From Saccharofermentans sp. (GTDB lineage Bacteria > Bacillota > Clostridia > Saccharofermentanales > Saccharofermentanaceae): a stretch of 64,000 nucleotides of DNA. A program made the position numbers and the translations under genes. Numbering within the stretch: position 1 is the first letter of the stretch; each line of letters begins with the position of its first letter. The notes below the pieces were generated by a model, which was not told the DNA's origin, did not search any database, and was given only the letters and a program-made list of their open reading frames with translations. Shown here piece after piece: positions 10,004-18,449 of the stretch. The DNA lies in contig JAEFAZ010000005.1 in the NCBI GenBank assembly GCA_016292135.1, positions 176,022 to 240,021 of the forward strand, read 5' to 3'.

Positions 10004-11193
10004 TCCTGATCCTCCTGATCGAGGTGTCCGCCGTACCATATAGCGCCCATTCCGACGCCCTGGCGGAAGAGTTCGTCTACCAGAGGATCGGATCCCGCAC
10101 AATTGATACTCACATCTCCGTCTTCCTTATCGAAAGACCTCGTGAACACCCAGACTTCCATCGGTGACAGGTCTTCCATAATGTAGGGGTTATGCGTCGA
10201 GAATATGATCTGGCTGTATTTGTTCTTTATAGAATATTCGCGCATCTCGTCTGCAAGGACATCGACCATGTCGTGGTAGAGGTCCTTGTCGGGAGTCTCC
10301 ATGAAGATCGTGGAGCGCGGGCTCTTGTCGTTCAGGAGAAGGAGATATAAGAAGAGCTTGTCGGGCGAATCGGCAAGATCGGCCGGAAGGTTCTTTTTCT
10401 TCTTCATGTTGGGGATCTTGGCCTTGATCGATTCAACGGTCGACTGGTAGATCTCCTCGTTCTCGGCTTTAAGATACTCGAGGACGTTCCTGACATTGGA
10501 GCCGGTGCTGTTAAGGTGCTTGTGGCCGCCCGGAGCCTTGCCGCCGCTGAAGTAATCGGTATCGGCGGAATCGATCGAGAACTTGCAGAAGAACCAGCCC
10601 GAGATCTCCCTGTAGAGATCGCACATATCCGTGTAGCCTGAGAGTTTACCGTAGACTGAAAGAGCGGTCAGATGCTCGTCTTCTATCTCGATGGCGCCCA
10701 TGTCTCCGGGAGCCGCCTTAGGGTAAGCGATGGAGCCCGAGCCACGCTCCATGTCGAGGATCGTGACCTGAACATAACCGTTGCCGTCAGGAGCTTTATC
10801 GGACCTTACGGCCTTCTCTGATGCGACATAGGGCCTGCCATAGGAATCGGCGCCGATCGCAAGTTCGTATCTGATGTATTTGGACTTGAAAGTAATCTTG
10901 TCACGGACCTTGAAGAACATCTTGAAAACAGCGGGCTTGGTCCTGTCGCAGACCATGTTCGCAAAGCCCGGGCGCCAGTCCTTGATGGCGGCGTCAGCAA
11001 CGTTCGTGACAACGGAATCCCTTATGAACTCGAACGCGTTCATGAAGCAGGTCTTGCCTGTGTTGTTCCTGCCGATGAGGGCGGTCATGTTGCGCAGGCG
11101 GCACGCATTTTCGCTGTCGTTGCCGTCCGATAAGATACCTATCCTGTCGTCATCGAAAACATCAAAGTTAATGATCTCACAACCTAATAACAT
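10000..11193 (-). CDS. AAA/OLD-like ATPase, sensor of a putative ATPase-TOPRIM system
   Basis: 397 aa. Walker A GRNNTGKT at residues 41-48; a Walker-B/D-loop equivalent TIFMETPDKDLYHDM around 295-309, where the usual DEPE.GLHP is degenerate; and an H-loop-like FSTHNPYIME at 331-340. This is the AAA_15/AAA_21 type of ABC-like ATPase found in OLD, RloA and PARIS AriA. The C-terminus FRQGVGMGAIWYGGHL is typical of this group. It begins just after a terminator, so it must have its own promoter or depend on read-through. The downstream TOPRIM gene overlaps by ATGA. A defence or abortive-infection role is an inference from architecture. Confidence 0.75.
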   Translation of the reverse strand: MLLGCEIINFDVFDDDRIGILSDGNDSENACRLRNMTALIGRNNTGKTCFMNAFEFIRDSVVTNVADAAIKDWRPGFANMVCDRTKPAVFKMFFKVRDKITFKSKYIRYELAIGADSYGRPYVASEKAVRSDKAPDGNGYVQVTILDMERGSGSIAYPKAAPGDMGAIEIEDEHLTALSVYGKLSGYTDMCDLYREISGWFFCKFSIDSADTDYFSGGKAPGGHKHLNSTGSNVRNVLEYLKAENEEIYQSTVESIKAKIPNMKKKKNLPADLADSPDKLFLYLLLLNDKSPRSTIFMETPDKDLYHDMVDVLADEMREYSIKNKYSQIIFSTHNPYIMEDLSPMEVWVFTRSFDKEDGDVSINCAGSDPLVDELFRQGVGMGAIWYGGHLDQEDQE

Positions 11194-11209
11194 TCAGATC
11201 ACCCCCTTC

Positions 11210-11261
11210 TATAAAATAAGATCCCGCTGAATCTTCCGCATAAGAAATATTCACCGGGATC
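11210..11261 (-). terminator. Rho-independent terminator after the coiled-coil gene
   Basis: Long interrupted stem with GATCCCG at one end and CGGGATC at the other, inner TGAAT/ATTCA pairing, then TTATTTTA. It separates the ftsZ-to-coiled-coil operon from the ATPase-TOPRIM-hemW genes. Confidence 0.7.
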
Positions 11262-11283
11262 GAACTAAAGTCTTTGGTTGATA

Positions 11284-11766
11284 TTAGAGATTGTCGATCG
11301 CGGAATCGATCTCCTTAAGGTTCGTCTGAACCTTAGCCGTGCTCTCTGCCAATGTCTCATTAAGTCTTTCGAGCTGCTGCTTGACATAGAGGTGAGCGTC
11401 TCTTCTGAGCTCCTCTGCCTGAGCCTCTGCCTTGGCGATGATCTCTGCAGCCTGCTCCCTTGCGCCTCTCGTGATCTCGTGATCGTTGACCTTCAGGGCA
11501 TACATCCTGTTGGCATCGTCGATGATCTTCTTGTTCTTGTCACGTGCGGTGCTGATGATGTCCTGTGCACGTGCAACGATATCGTTAGCCTGGGAGATGG
11601 TGCCGGGGAGATTGTTCTTAAGAGTCTGGAGGGAATTGATCATCTCCGTTCTCTCGATGGAGCACTTGTCCGTGAAAGGAACGCTAGTGGCATCCTTGAT
11701 CGTATCGATCATGTAATCGATATGTGTCAAAGGGTCATATCTTCCCTGATTCGAATTATTTTCCAT
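11284..11766 (-). CDS. Coiled-coil protein, DivIVA/ATP-synthase-b-like, function unknown
   Basis: 160 aa, mostly helical. Residues about 45-155 form heptad-rich helix with many Ala, Glu, Lys and Gln residues (AREQAAEIIAKAEAQAEELRRDA), resembling the long helices of DivIVA or F-type ATPase subunit b, but there is no membrane segment and no DivIVA N-terminal membrane hook that I can recognise. RBS AAAGGAAG precedes the ATG. It lies 3 bp after coaD and ends the operon before a terminator. Automatic annotation as ATP synthase subunit would rest on helix composition alone. A cell-envelope or division scaffold role is possible. Confidence 0.6.
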   Translation of the reverse strand: MENNSNQGRYDPLTHIDYMIDTIKDATSVPFTDKCSIERTEMINSLQTLKNNLPGTISQANDIVARAQDIISTARDKNKKIIDDANRMYALKVNDHEITRGAREQAAEIIAKAEAQAEELRRDAHLYVKQQLERLNETLAESTAKVQTNLKEIDSAIDNL

Positions 11767-11768
11767 AA

Positions 11769-12257
11769 TTACAACTTCCTTTCAGTAAGTTTGTTTTTAA
11801 CCATGTCTACAATCTCGGCGGGAACCATCTTGGATATATCCCCTCCGTAGTGACCAACTTCCTTGACTATACTGGAACTGATGAGGGACATGTCATCCCT
11901 GCAGGGGATCAGTACAGTCTCATATGAAGGACAAAGGAGTCTGTTGGCGAGAGCGAGTTCCGCTTCGTACCTGAAATCAGACTCGGATCTGATGCCCCTT
12001 ACGACGGCGCAGCAGTCCATCTCCCTATACAGATCCACCAAAAGTCCGGAGGACTGTATCACTTCGATATTATCATATTCCGAGATCGAAAGGCGTACCA
12101 TCTGCTCTCTCTCATCCGGAGAGAAGACAGGCTTCTTTGCAGAGTTCTCCATAACCGCGATAATGAGCTTGTCACAAAGACCGGACGCGCGGCGTGCAAT
12201 GTCGCGGTGTCCTCTCGTGAAAGGATCGAATGTACCGGGGAAAAGATAAGTCTTCAA
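11769..12257 (-). CDS. coaD: Phosphopantetheine adenylyltransferase CoaD
   Basis: 162 aa. Catalyses ATP + 4'-phosphopantetheine to dephospho-CoA + PPi, the fourth step of CoA synthesis. Nucleotidyltransferase motif FPGTFDPFTRGHRDI (T/HxGH type; here RGH) at the start; AVVRGIRSESDFRYEAELALANR is the strongly conserved CoaD central block; and ISSSIVKEVGHYGGDI is the C-terminal ISSTxVR-like motif. Length is normal. The gene follows rsmD by 19 bp, the arrangement found in many Bacillota. Confidence 0.96.
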   Translation of the reverse strand: MKTYLFPGTFDPFTRGHRDIARRASGLCDKLIIAVMENSAKKPVFSPDEREQMVRLSISEYDNIEVIQSSGLLVDLYREMDCCAVVRGIRSESDFRYEAELALANRLLCPSYETVLIPCRDDMSLISSSIVKEVGHYGGDISKMVPAEIVDMVKNKLTERKL

Positions 12258-12276
12258 GTCCGCCTCCTGTAAATAA

Positions 12277-12846
12277 TTATTTATTAACCCTCTTAAAGAA
12301 TGTTATCACTGTAAGTCCGTAACTACAAGAACGAAAGAACTCGAGGTCCTCTGTCGCTCCTGCGACGTCATCTTCCTTCGAATGTTCGACTATCAGCAAA
12401 CCGTCTTCAGAAAGGAGATCATCCCTTGCGATCACTGAAGCCAGAGCAGCCGCTTGTGCCTTGGCTTCCTTATAGGGAGGATCCATATAGATTATATCAA
12501 AAACCTCTCCCTTCTTTCCAAGCAAAGTCAAGGCATCCAGAGCATTCATCCTCATGAGGTATGCCTCTTCTTCCGCAATGCCGATCTTGCCCAGGTTATC
12601 CCTTATCACCGCGCATGCCCTGCCGTTCCTCTCGACGAGCACGGCCCTGTCGGCACCGCGCGAAAGAGCCTCTATAGCGATCTGTCCGGAGCCCGAAAAA
12701 ATATCCAGCACACGCGCGCCGGGAACTCTGGTCTGTATTATCGAAAACAAGGCCTCCTTGACCTTGTCCGTGGTAGGTCTCGTCTTGTCTCCCGGAGGAG
12801 CCTGTATCACTCTTCCCTTATACTGTCCTGCTATTACTCTCGGCAT
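12277..12846 (-). CDS. rsmD: 16S rRNA (guanine(966)-N(2))-methyltransferase RsmD
   Basis: 189 aa SAM-dependent methyltransferase acting on 16S rRNA G966 in the 30S subunit. Features: N-terminal RVIAGQYKGR and TRPTTDKVKEALF typical of RsmD, SAM motif VLDIFSGSGQIAIEALSRGA, and the catalytic YMDPPY (NPPY-type). The ATG overlaps the recG stop (TAATG), indicating coupling. Confidence 0.95.
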   Translation of the reverse strand: MPRVIAGQYKGRVIQAPPGDKTRPTTDKVKEALFSIIQTRVPGARVLDIFSGSGQIAIEALSRGADRAVLVERNGRACAVIRDNLGKIGIAEEEAYLMRMNALDALTLLGKKGEVFDIIYMDPPYKEAKAQAAALASVIARDDLLSEDGLLIVEHSKEDDVAGATEDLEFFRSCSYGLTVITFFKRVNK

Positions 12847-14981
12847 TACAATGTCCTCTCTGATGATGCAAATCTCAAGTCGAAAAGTTCCTTGATATTT
12901 TTCTCTATCCTTGATGCTTCTTCAGTACCTGATCCCAGTACGTCACCGACTTCCGTGACCGCCTGTTTTGCGAGTTCGAGATCGGTATAAAGGTTGGCTG
13001 CGCGCAGTGCGGGGATACCGTGCTGGCGCGTGCCGAAGAAGTCACCTGGACCGCGGAGCTCAAGGTCTTTCCTTGCAAGTTCAAAGCCGTCCGAGGACTC
13101 GCACATCATCTTCATCCTCATGAGCGCATTCTCTGATCTATTCTCGGATACGAGCAGGCAGTAACTCGGTCTGCCTCCCCTTCCGACACGTCCGCGGAGC
13201 TGATGGAGGGTGGAAAGTCCGAACCTGTCCGCATCCATGATGATCATCGCGTTTGCATTGGGATTATCGACACCTACCTCGATAACGGTCGTGGATACCA
13301 GGATCTTTACCGAACCTTCGGAGAAACGTTCCATCACCGCGAGTTTTTCTTTTTCGGGCATGGGTCCGTAAAGGATGCCGGCCGGATAGTCTTTAGTGAT
13401 GCCCCACTTGTCGAGCTTTTCCTTCATCTGTACGACGCTCGTGATGGCATCGTCGGTCTCATCGTATCTTAAGAAGAACGTCCCTTCTTCTTCCGTCTCA
13501 TCGTCGATCTTTGCACAGACGATATAGACCTGGTCGCCTGCATTCATCATCGACATGATGAGTTCCTTTATATCCTTCGAATCCTTGCTGCCTGTAAAGT
13601 ATGTCTTGACGGGGATCCTGCCCTTCGGCTTCTGCTTGATCACGGTCGTATCCATGTCGCCGTAGAGGACCATCGCAAGAGTCCTGGGGATCGGGGTCGC
13701 GGTCATTACGAGATTATGCACGCTGTTGGGACCGAAGCCGGAAGGAGTCTTCCTTACGAGGAGCTTGCTTCTCTGCTTTACTCCGAACCTGTGCTGCTCA
13801 TCGGCAATGACGAGAGCGAGATCCGAAAACACTATGTCATCCGTAAGCAGGGCATGCGTTCCTATTATGACCTTCGCGCTGCCTTTCTCTATCGCTTTCT
13901 TTATCCTCGTCTTCTCAACCTGAGTAGTCTTTCCCAGGAGGAGCTCGCACTCGATGCCGCTGCCCTTGAGGATGCTTAGAGCAGTGTTGAAATGCTGTGT
14001 CGCGAGAACTGATGTCGGCGCGAGCAATACGGACTGGTAACCCATTATCGCGGTCATGGCCATAGCGAGGATCGCAACGGCCGTCTTGCCCGATCCGACG
14101 TCACCCTGAACGAGCCTGTTCATGGGCGCATCCTTCATGAGATCCTGCTGTATGTTCTTTATCGCATTCTTCTGATCTTCCGTCAGTTCAAAACCTAAGT
14201 TAGCGACTATCTTCTTCCAGGCAAGAGCCTTATCCTGCGGGAGCGAACCCGAAGGGATCACGGCAGGCGCGATCTCATCCGAATTCCTCTTCTGGCTCAT
14301 CCTCATGCCTATACCGAGGAGTACTAATTCCTCGTATGCGATCTGCTGTCTTGCGCGTCTTGCTTCATCTATATCAGAAGGAAAATGGATCATGCGGTAA
14401 CATTCGGAAGGAGACACGAATCCTCTCCTTCTTACGACCTCTTCAGGTATCACCTGGAGCATCTGGTCACCGCAAAGATCGAGAGCCGTCTTGACCCACT
14501 TGGATATCTGCTTGGAAGTGATCCCCGCCGTGAGTTTATATACGGGTTTTACGAGCTCGTCCTCATCGACTGAGGAGACCTTTTCCATATAGGGATTTAC
14601 GAGCTGGAGACCGCCGTTGAAGACAGTAACTTTGCCGTGGCAGAAGACCTCGTCTCCCCTCATGTATTTATCGGCAAGATAGGGCTGGTTGAAGAAGGTC
14701 ACCTTGATCCTGATGCCCTTGTCACCGACGAAAAACGTTATCGGCTTGAGCCTGCCTTTCGGGTTGAAGGAAGGCATGGTGAGCACCATGCATTTTAAGG
14801 ACACTTCAAGGTCCTCTCCGACCTGCATTATGTCGGAGATATTGCTCCAGTCGTTATACCTTCTGGGGATATATGTAATGAGATCGTATATGTTGTAGAT
14901 CTCGAGCTTTGCGAGTTTTTCCGCTGCAGTCGGACCTATGCCGTAGAGGGAGACGACAGGGCTTGTCAAAGTTACTCTCAC
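12846..14981 (-). CDS. recG: ATP-dependent DNA helicase RecG
   Basis: 711 aa. Branch-migrating helicase that rescues stalled replication forks. N-terminal wedge/OB domain beginning SLYGIGPTAAEKLAKL; helicase motif I GDVGSGKTAVA; motif II as DEQH in IADEQHRFGVKQR (the RecG DEQH box); motif III TATPIPRT; motif VI HQLRGRVGRG. The GTG at 14981 is chosen as start: AAAGGAGG lies five bases before it and it forms a four-base GTGA overlap with the nth stop. In-frame ATGs at 14999 and 15017 lie inside nth and have no comparable RBS. Confidence 0.95.
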   Translation of the reverse strand: MRVTLTSPVVSLYGIGPTAAEKLAKLEIYNIYDLITYIPRRYNDWSNISDIMQVGEDLEVSLKCMVLTMPSFNPKGRLKPITFFVGDKGIRIKVTFFNQPYLADKYMRGDEVFCHGKVTVFNGGLQLVNPYMEKVSSVDEDELVKPVYKLTAGITSKQISKWVKTALDLCGDQMLQVIPEEVVRRRGFVSPSECYRMIHFPSDIDEARRARQQIAYEELVLLGIGMRMSQKRNSDEIAPAVIPSGSLPQDKALAWKKIVANLGFELTEDQKNAIKNIQQDLMKDAPMNRLVQGDVGSGKTAVAILAMAMTAIMGYQSVLLAPTSVLATQHFNTALSILKGSGIECELLLGKTTQVEKTRIKKAIEKGSAKVIIGTHALLTDDIVFSDLALVIADEQHRFGVKQRSKLLVRKTPSGFGPNSVHNLVMTATPIPRTLAMVLYGDMDTTVIKQKPKGRIPVKTYFTGSKDSKDIKELIMSMMNAGDQVYIVCAKIDDETEEEGTFFLRYDETDDAITSVVQMKEKLDKWGITKDYPAGILYGPMPEKEKLAVMERFSEGSVKILVSTTVIEVGVDNPNANAMIIMDADRFGLSTLHQLRGRVGRGGRPSYCLLVSENRSENALMRMKMMCESSDGFELARKDLELRGPGDFFGTRQHGIPALRAANLYTDLELAKQAVTEVGDVLGSGTEEASRIEKNIKELFDLRFASSERTL

Positions 14982-15625
14982 AGGTCCCTCCTTTTGCATA
15001 TCCCGTTGAGGGGGCATGCCGTGCAGTCAGGCCTTGAAGACTTGCAGTATTTCCTTCCGAGGTCGACCGCAAGATGTCCTAACCTGATCCACTTATCCTC
15101 GCTGAAGACCTTGCAGATGTCTTTCTCGGCTTTCAGGGGTTCCGTCGATGAAGTAAGTCCTATCCTGTACATTACTCTCTTGCAGTGCGTGTCGACGACA
15201 ACTGCGGGGATCTCATAGATCTCGCCCATGATGAGGTTTGCGATCTTCCTGCCGACGCCCTTGCAGCGCATCAGTTCCTCCCTTGAAGAGGGCACTTCCC
15301 TGCCCCATTCCTCCTCATAAAGACGGGCGAATTCCCTGACGGATCCCGCCTTGGCTTTATAGAGTCCGCAGGGCTTGATAAGGGCTTCTATGTCTTCAAT
15401 ATCAGCCTTAAGGATATCAGCCATCGAAGGATATTTTTCGAAGAGTACACGGCATACTTTGTTGACAGTAATGTCAGTGCATTGAGCAGAGAGGATCCCC
15501 CTTACCGCAAGACGGTCGGGGCTGTCCTTTTCGAGTGAACAGGCAGAGTCCGGAAACTCCTTGTTGAGCTTATCCCAGACTTCCTCCGCAAGTTTCTTTT
15601 TGCTGCTTAATGAGACCCCTGCCAT
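14978..15625 (-). CDS. nth: Endonuclease III (DNA glycosylase/AP lyase)
   Basis: 215 aa. Excises oxidised pyrimidines and cleaves abasic sites. Helix-hairpin-helix with catalytic lysine CKGVGRKIAN (Lys127), catalytic aspartate VVVDTHCKR (Asp145), and a C-terminal 4Fe-4S ligand set CKSSRPDCTACPLNGIC (C-x6-C-x2-C-x5-C). Starts immediately after the histidine kinase stop codon. Overlaps recG by four bases. Confidence 0.96.
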   Translation of the reverse strand: MAGVSLSSKKKLAEEVWDKLNKEFPDSACSLEKDSPDRLAVRGILSAQCTDITVNKVCRVLFEKYPSMADILKADIEDIEALIKPCGLYKAKAGSVREFARLYEEEWGREVPSSREELMRCKGVGRKIANLIMGEIYEIPAVVVDTHCKRVMYRIGLTSSTEPLKAEKDICKVFSEDKWIRLGHLAVDLGRKYCKSSRPDCTACPLNGICKRRDL

Positions 15626-17161
15626 TTATGCCTCCGGCGGGTAAGGGAATGAGAAAATGAACTTGGCTCCTCCGAGCTCTGTCGATTCTTCGCAGACTAT
15701 CGTCTGGCGGTGACCCATCAGGATCTGCTTGCAGATATAAAGACCCAGGCCGAAGCCCTCCTGCTTACGGGAAGGATCACCCTTGTAGAAGCTCTCGAAG
15801 ATCCTCTGGCGCTTGTCCGCGGGGATGCCGGGACCCGAGTCGTCGACCGTGATCCAGATCTTGCGTTCCTTCCTGTCGGTCTCCGTTGATATCTTGATCT
15901 TGCCTCCTACCGGAGTGAACTTGATAGCATTGGTGATTATGTTGCTGACGACACGCCCGAGCTCCATCGTCTCGCCGTATGCGATTATCTGAGGCCCGGG
16001 ATCCAGGGACTTTACGAGGGTTATGTTCTTCTGCTCGAAAAGGCTCTCGAGGTCGTCCGTAATGTCACAGAGCATCTCGTTGACATTGAATTCCTCCATC
16101 ATGTCGGGCGACACATGAGACAGCGACGAAGCTTCGGTCATGGAAGTTACGAGTGACTTGATCTTGCCGACCTGCATCTTGATTATCTCAAGGTATTTGG
16201 GTCTTTCGTTGTCGCCGATCGTACCGTCGAGCATGGCGGTCACGAAGCCGTTGATAGAAGTCAGCGGCGTCCTTATGTCATGTGCTACGGACGATATGAA
16301 TATCTCCCTGTCCTTCTCCTGGTTCTGGAGGGACTCGATCATGTTGTTAACGGTATTTCCCATCTCCGTAAACTCGGATGTTACGGTGAAGTTCATGAAA
16401 CTGTCGGAATTGGTATAGGCTTCATCGACACGGGCCGTGTAGTCGCCTTCGGAAACCTTCTGGATAACGCCGGAGATGTTACGCACGGGGCGCAGGGACA
16501 GCCACATGAACATTACGTAGAGGACGATCGACGCGATGAGAGCGACTATCGCAGGCTCGACGACGAGCACCATGTAATCGCTCATGATATCGGAAGCCGG
16601 GACCGCACTCGATACGATGACGAAATATCCTGATCCGACGATGCTCTCGCAGCAGACAGTCTCGATCGTGTTGTTGTCCATGCTGCTGATGCCGGAATAG
16701 CCTTTCTTATCGGCCTCCTTGAGCATATCCTTGCCCTTCTGGTCGCTTATGCTGTATTTGGCACTGCTGTCGAAAACGACCTTGAGCAGTCTCGATTCGG
16801 TCGCCTCGTTAAGATTCGTCATGTAGACTACGCCATCGATGTCGGATATGAGGACTTCGCTCCTGGCACTGTAGATCTTGGATCTGACAAACTTTTCGAT
16901 CATCATCGTGCGTTCAAGATTACCCGTGCCGTCATTGTCACGGGTAAAGACGAAATCCGTTCCGTCAAGGATAACGGAATTTATGTCTGAGGCAAGACTC
17001 TTCGCTGCAAGATCCGTATTTTCGATCGTCTCGGACGCCTTGGTGTTGTACATGTTCTCATAGGAAAGGAACAACAGCAGCGCGAAAACAAGAACCGTTG
17101 TGAATATAAGGAATGATATGATGAATACGGCAAAATTTGCCGATACCTTCTTATTCTTCAT
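15626..17161 (-). CDS. Two-component sensor histidine kinase (HAMP, PhoR/ResE-like)
   Basis: 511 aa membrane kinase. TM1 at about residues 10-32, an extracytoplasmic sensor of about 165 residues, TM2 at about 199-221, HAMP at about 222-275, HisKA with phosphoacceptor His294 in SSVAHDIRTPLTSINGF, then HATPase with N box (VVSNIITNAIKFTP), G1 (DDSGPGIP) and G2 (GFGLGLYICKQI). The sensor domain is Cache-like in length; no ligand can be assigned. The response regulator gene is 12 bp upstream, so these two are partners. Their place between nrdR/ftsZ and DNA repair genes hints at, but does not prove, envelope-stress sensing. Confidence 0.9.
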   Translation of the reverse strand: MKNKKVSANFAVFIISFLIFTTVLVFALLLFLSYENMYNTKASETIENTDLAAKSLASDINSVILDGTDFVFTRDNDGTGNLERTMMIEKFVRSKIYSARSEVLISDIDGVVYMTNLNEATESRLLKVVFDSSAKYSISDQKGKDMLKEADKKGYSGISSMDNNTIETVCCESIVGSGYFVIVSSAVPASDIMSDYMVLVVEPAIVALIASIVLYVMFMWLSLRPVRNISGVIQKVSEGDYTARVDEAYTNSDSFMNFTVTSEFTEMGNTVNNMIESLQNQEKDREIFISSVAHDIRTPLTSINGFVTAMLDGTIGDNERPKYLEIIKMQVGKIKSLVTSMTEASSLSHVSPDMMEEFNVNEMLCDITDDLESLFEQKNITLVKSLDPGPQIIAYGETMELGRVVSNIITNAIKFTPVGGKIKISTETDRKERKIWITVDDSGPGIPADKRQRIFESFYKGDPSRKQEGFGLGLYICKQILMGHRQTIVCEESTELGGAKFIFSFPYPPEA

Positions 17162-17173
17162 AACAAGGCTCTT

Positions 17174-17887
17174 TTACTTGGTTACGAACTTATAACCCTT
17201 GCTCCAAATGGTCTGGATATACCAGTCATGCTCAACATCGGGCTTCTCGATCTTGGCACGGATACGCTTGATGTGAACATCGACCGTCCTTGACTCGACA
17301 TATACGTCATAACCCCAAACATTCTCAAGGAGCTGCTCACGGGTGAATACGCGGTTCGGGTTGGATGCCAGGAAGAACAGGAGCTCGAGTTCCTTCGGCG
17401 GCATGAAGATCTCCTCGCCGTCGATCGTGACAACGTATCTTACCTTGTCAACGGAGAAACCGGGATATGTGATGATCTCGGAAGAATCGGGAGCTGCGGC
17501 AGTATCTGCTTCCGGCTTGCTCTCGGATCTTCTCAGGACAGCCTTGACCCTTGCCAGGACTTCCTTAGGCTCGAAAGGCTTTGCGATGTAGTCATCGGCG
17601 CCGAGCTCGAGGCCCAGGACCTTATCGAGTGTATCTGTTCTTGCAGTGAGCATGATAACGGGGATATCCGATGTCTTGCGGAGCTCTCTGCATATATCGT
17701 TGCCGTCCATGCCGGGGAGCATCAGGTCGAGCAATATGATATCCGGCTTAAAGGATTCAACGCTTGCCAGAGCCATGTCGCCCTGACTGCATGTGGATAC
17801 CACATAACCTTCCTTCTCGAAGTAGAGTCTCAATACTTCGATGATACCGGGATCGTCATCTACCAAAAGGATCTTCTTTGCTGCCAT
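17174..17887 (-). CDS. OmpR/PhoB-family response regulator
   Basis: 237 aa. Receiver domain with acidic pocket LLVDDDPG, phosphoacceptor Asp54 in ILLDLMLPGMDG, and conserved Thr/Lys (VIMLTA, YIAKPFEP). A linker of about 20 residues (SESKPEADTAAAPDSS) is followed by a C-terminal winged-helix DNA-binding domain with FTREQLLENVWGYD and SRTVDVHIKRIRAKIE. Pairs with the adjacent histidine kinase. Only 7 bp separate it from nrdR, so it is probably transcribed from the ftsZ side. Confidence 0.95.
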   Translation of the reverse strand: MAAKKILLVDDDPGIIEVLRLYFEKEGYVVSTCSQGDMALASVESFKPDIILLDLMLPGMDGNDICRELRKTSDIPVIMLTARTDTLDKVLGLELGADDYIAKPFEPKEVLARVKAVLRRSESKPEADTAAAPDSSEIITYPGFSVDKVRYVVTIDGEEIFMPPKELELLFFLASNPNRVFTREQLLENVWGYDVYVESRTVDVHIKRIRAKIEKPDVEHDWYIQTIWSKGYKFVTK

Positions 17888-17894
17888 ACTTCAT

Positions 17895-18425
17895 TCACCT
17901 CTCTTGTTCGTTGCCTTCTTTATCGTCTGCCGTCTCTGCGGCACCCCACTGATCGTCAGTCTTCTCGGGACTTTCCATGCTGGAGAACTTTGCAACCTCT
18001 GTCGCGAAGCTCTCGGGATCGGTGAAATCCTTATAGACCGATGCAAATCTTACGTATGCAACCTTGTCGGCTTCGTAAAGTCTCTTCATGACGTACTCGC
18101 CGATCTCGTTGCTCGTTATCTCCTGCCTGTATCTCTGCATTATATCGTTTTCGACACAGGATACGATATCAGTCAGGAGCTGGTTGGAAACGGGTCTCTT
18201 CGAACATGCGATCTCAAGACTCGTCTTCAGTTTTGACGGAACAAAGGGCTCCTTCGTCCCGTTCTTCTTGATAACGGTCGGAAGGAACCCTTCGATCTTT
18301 TCAATCGTTGAGAATCTGCTGTTGCACTCAAGGCATACTCTTCTGCGTCTTATGGCATAACCCGACTCGGACGCACGTGAATCGACTACTTTGTCATTGT
18401 CTTTCGCGCAATAAGGACAGATCAT
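17895..18425 (-). CDS. nrdR: Transcriptional repressor NrdR
   Basis: 176 aa. Zinc-ribbon/ATP-cone regulator that represses ribonucleotide reductase genes according to dNTP/ATP levels. N-terminal zinc ribbon MICPYCAKDNDKVVDSR with its second half RRRRVCLECNSRFSTIE (two Cys pairs), then an ATP-cone beginning VIKKNGTKEPF. The family normally ends around residue 150; here about 25 extra polar, acidic residues follow. It is 24 bp downstream of ftsZ. Confidence 0.95.
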   Translation of the reverse strand: MICPYCAKDNDKVVDSRASESGYAIRRRRVCLECNSRFSTIEKIEGFLPTVIKKNGTKEPFVPSKLKTSLEIACSKRPVSNQLLTDIVSCVENDIMQRYRQEITSNEIGEYVMKRLYEADKVAYVRFASVYKDFTDPESFATEVAKFSSMESPEKTDDQWGAAETADDKEGNEQER

Positions 18426-18449
18426 TTGCTGCTACGCTCCTGAGCCGGC

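Noticed and set aside
11284..11766. ATP synthase subunit b
   Set aside because: There is no N-terminal membrane helix and no other atp gene; only the coiled-coil composition is similar.
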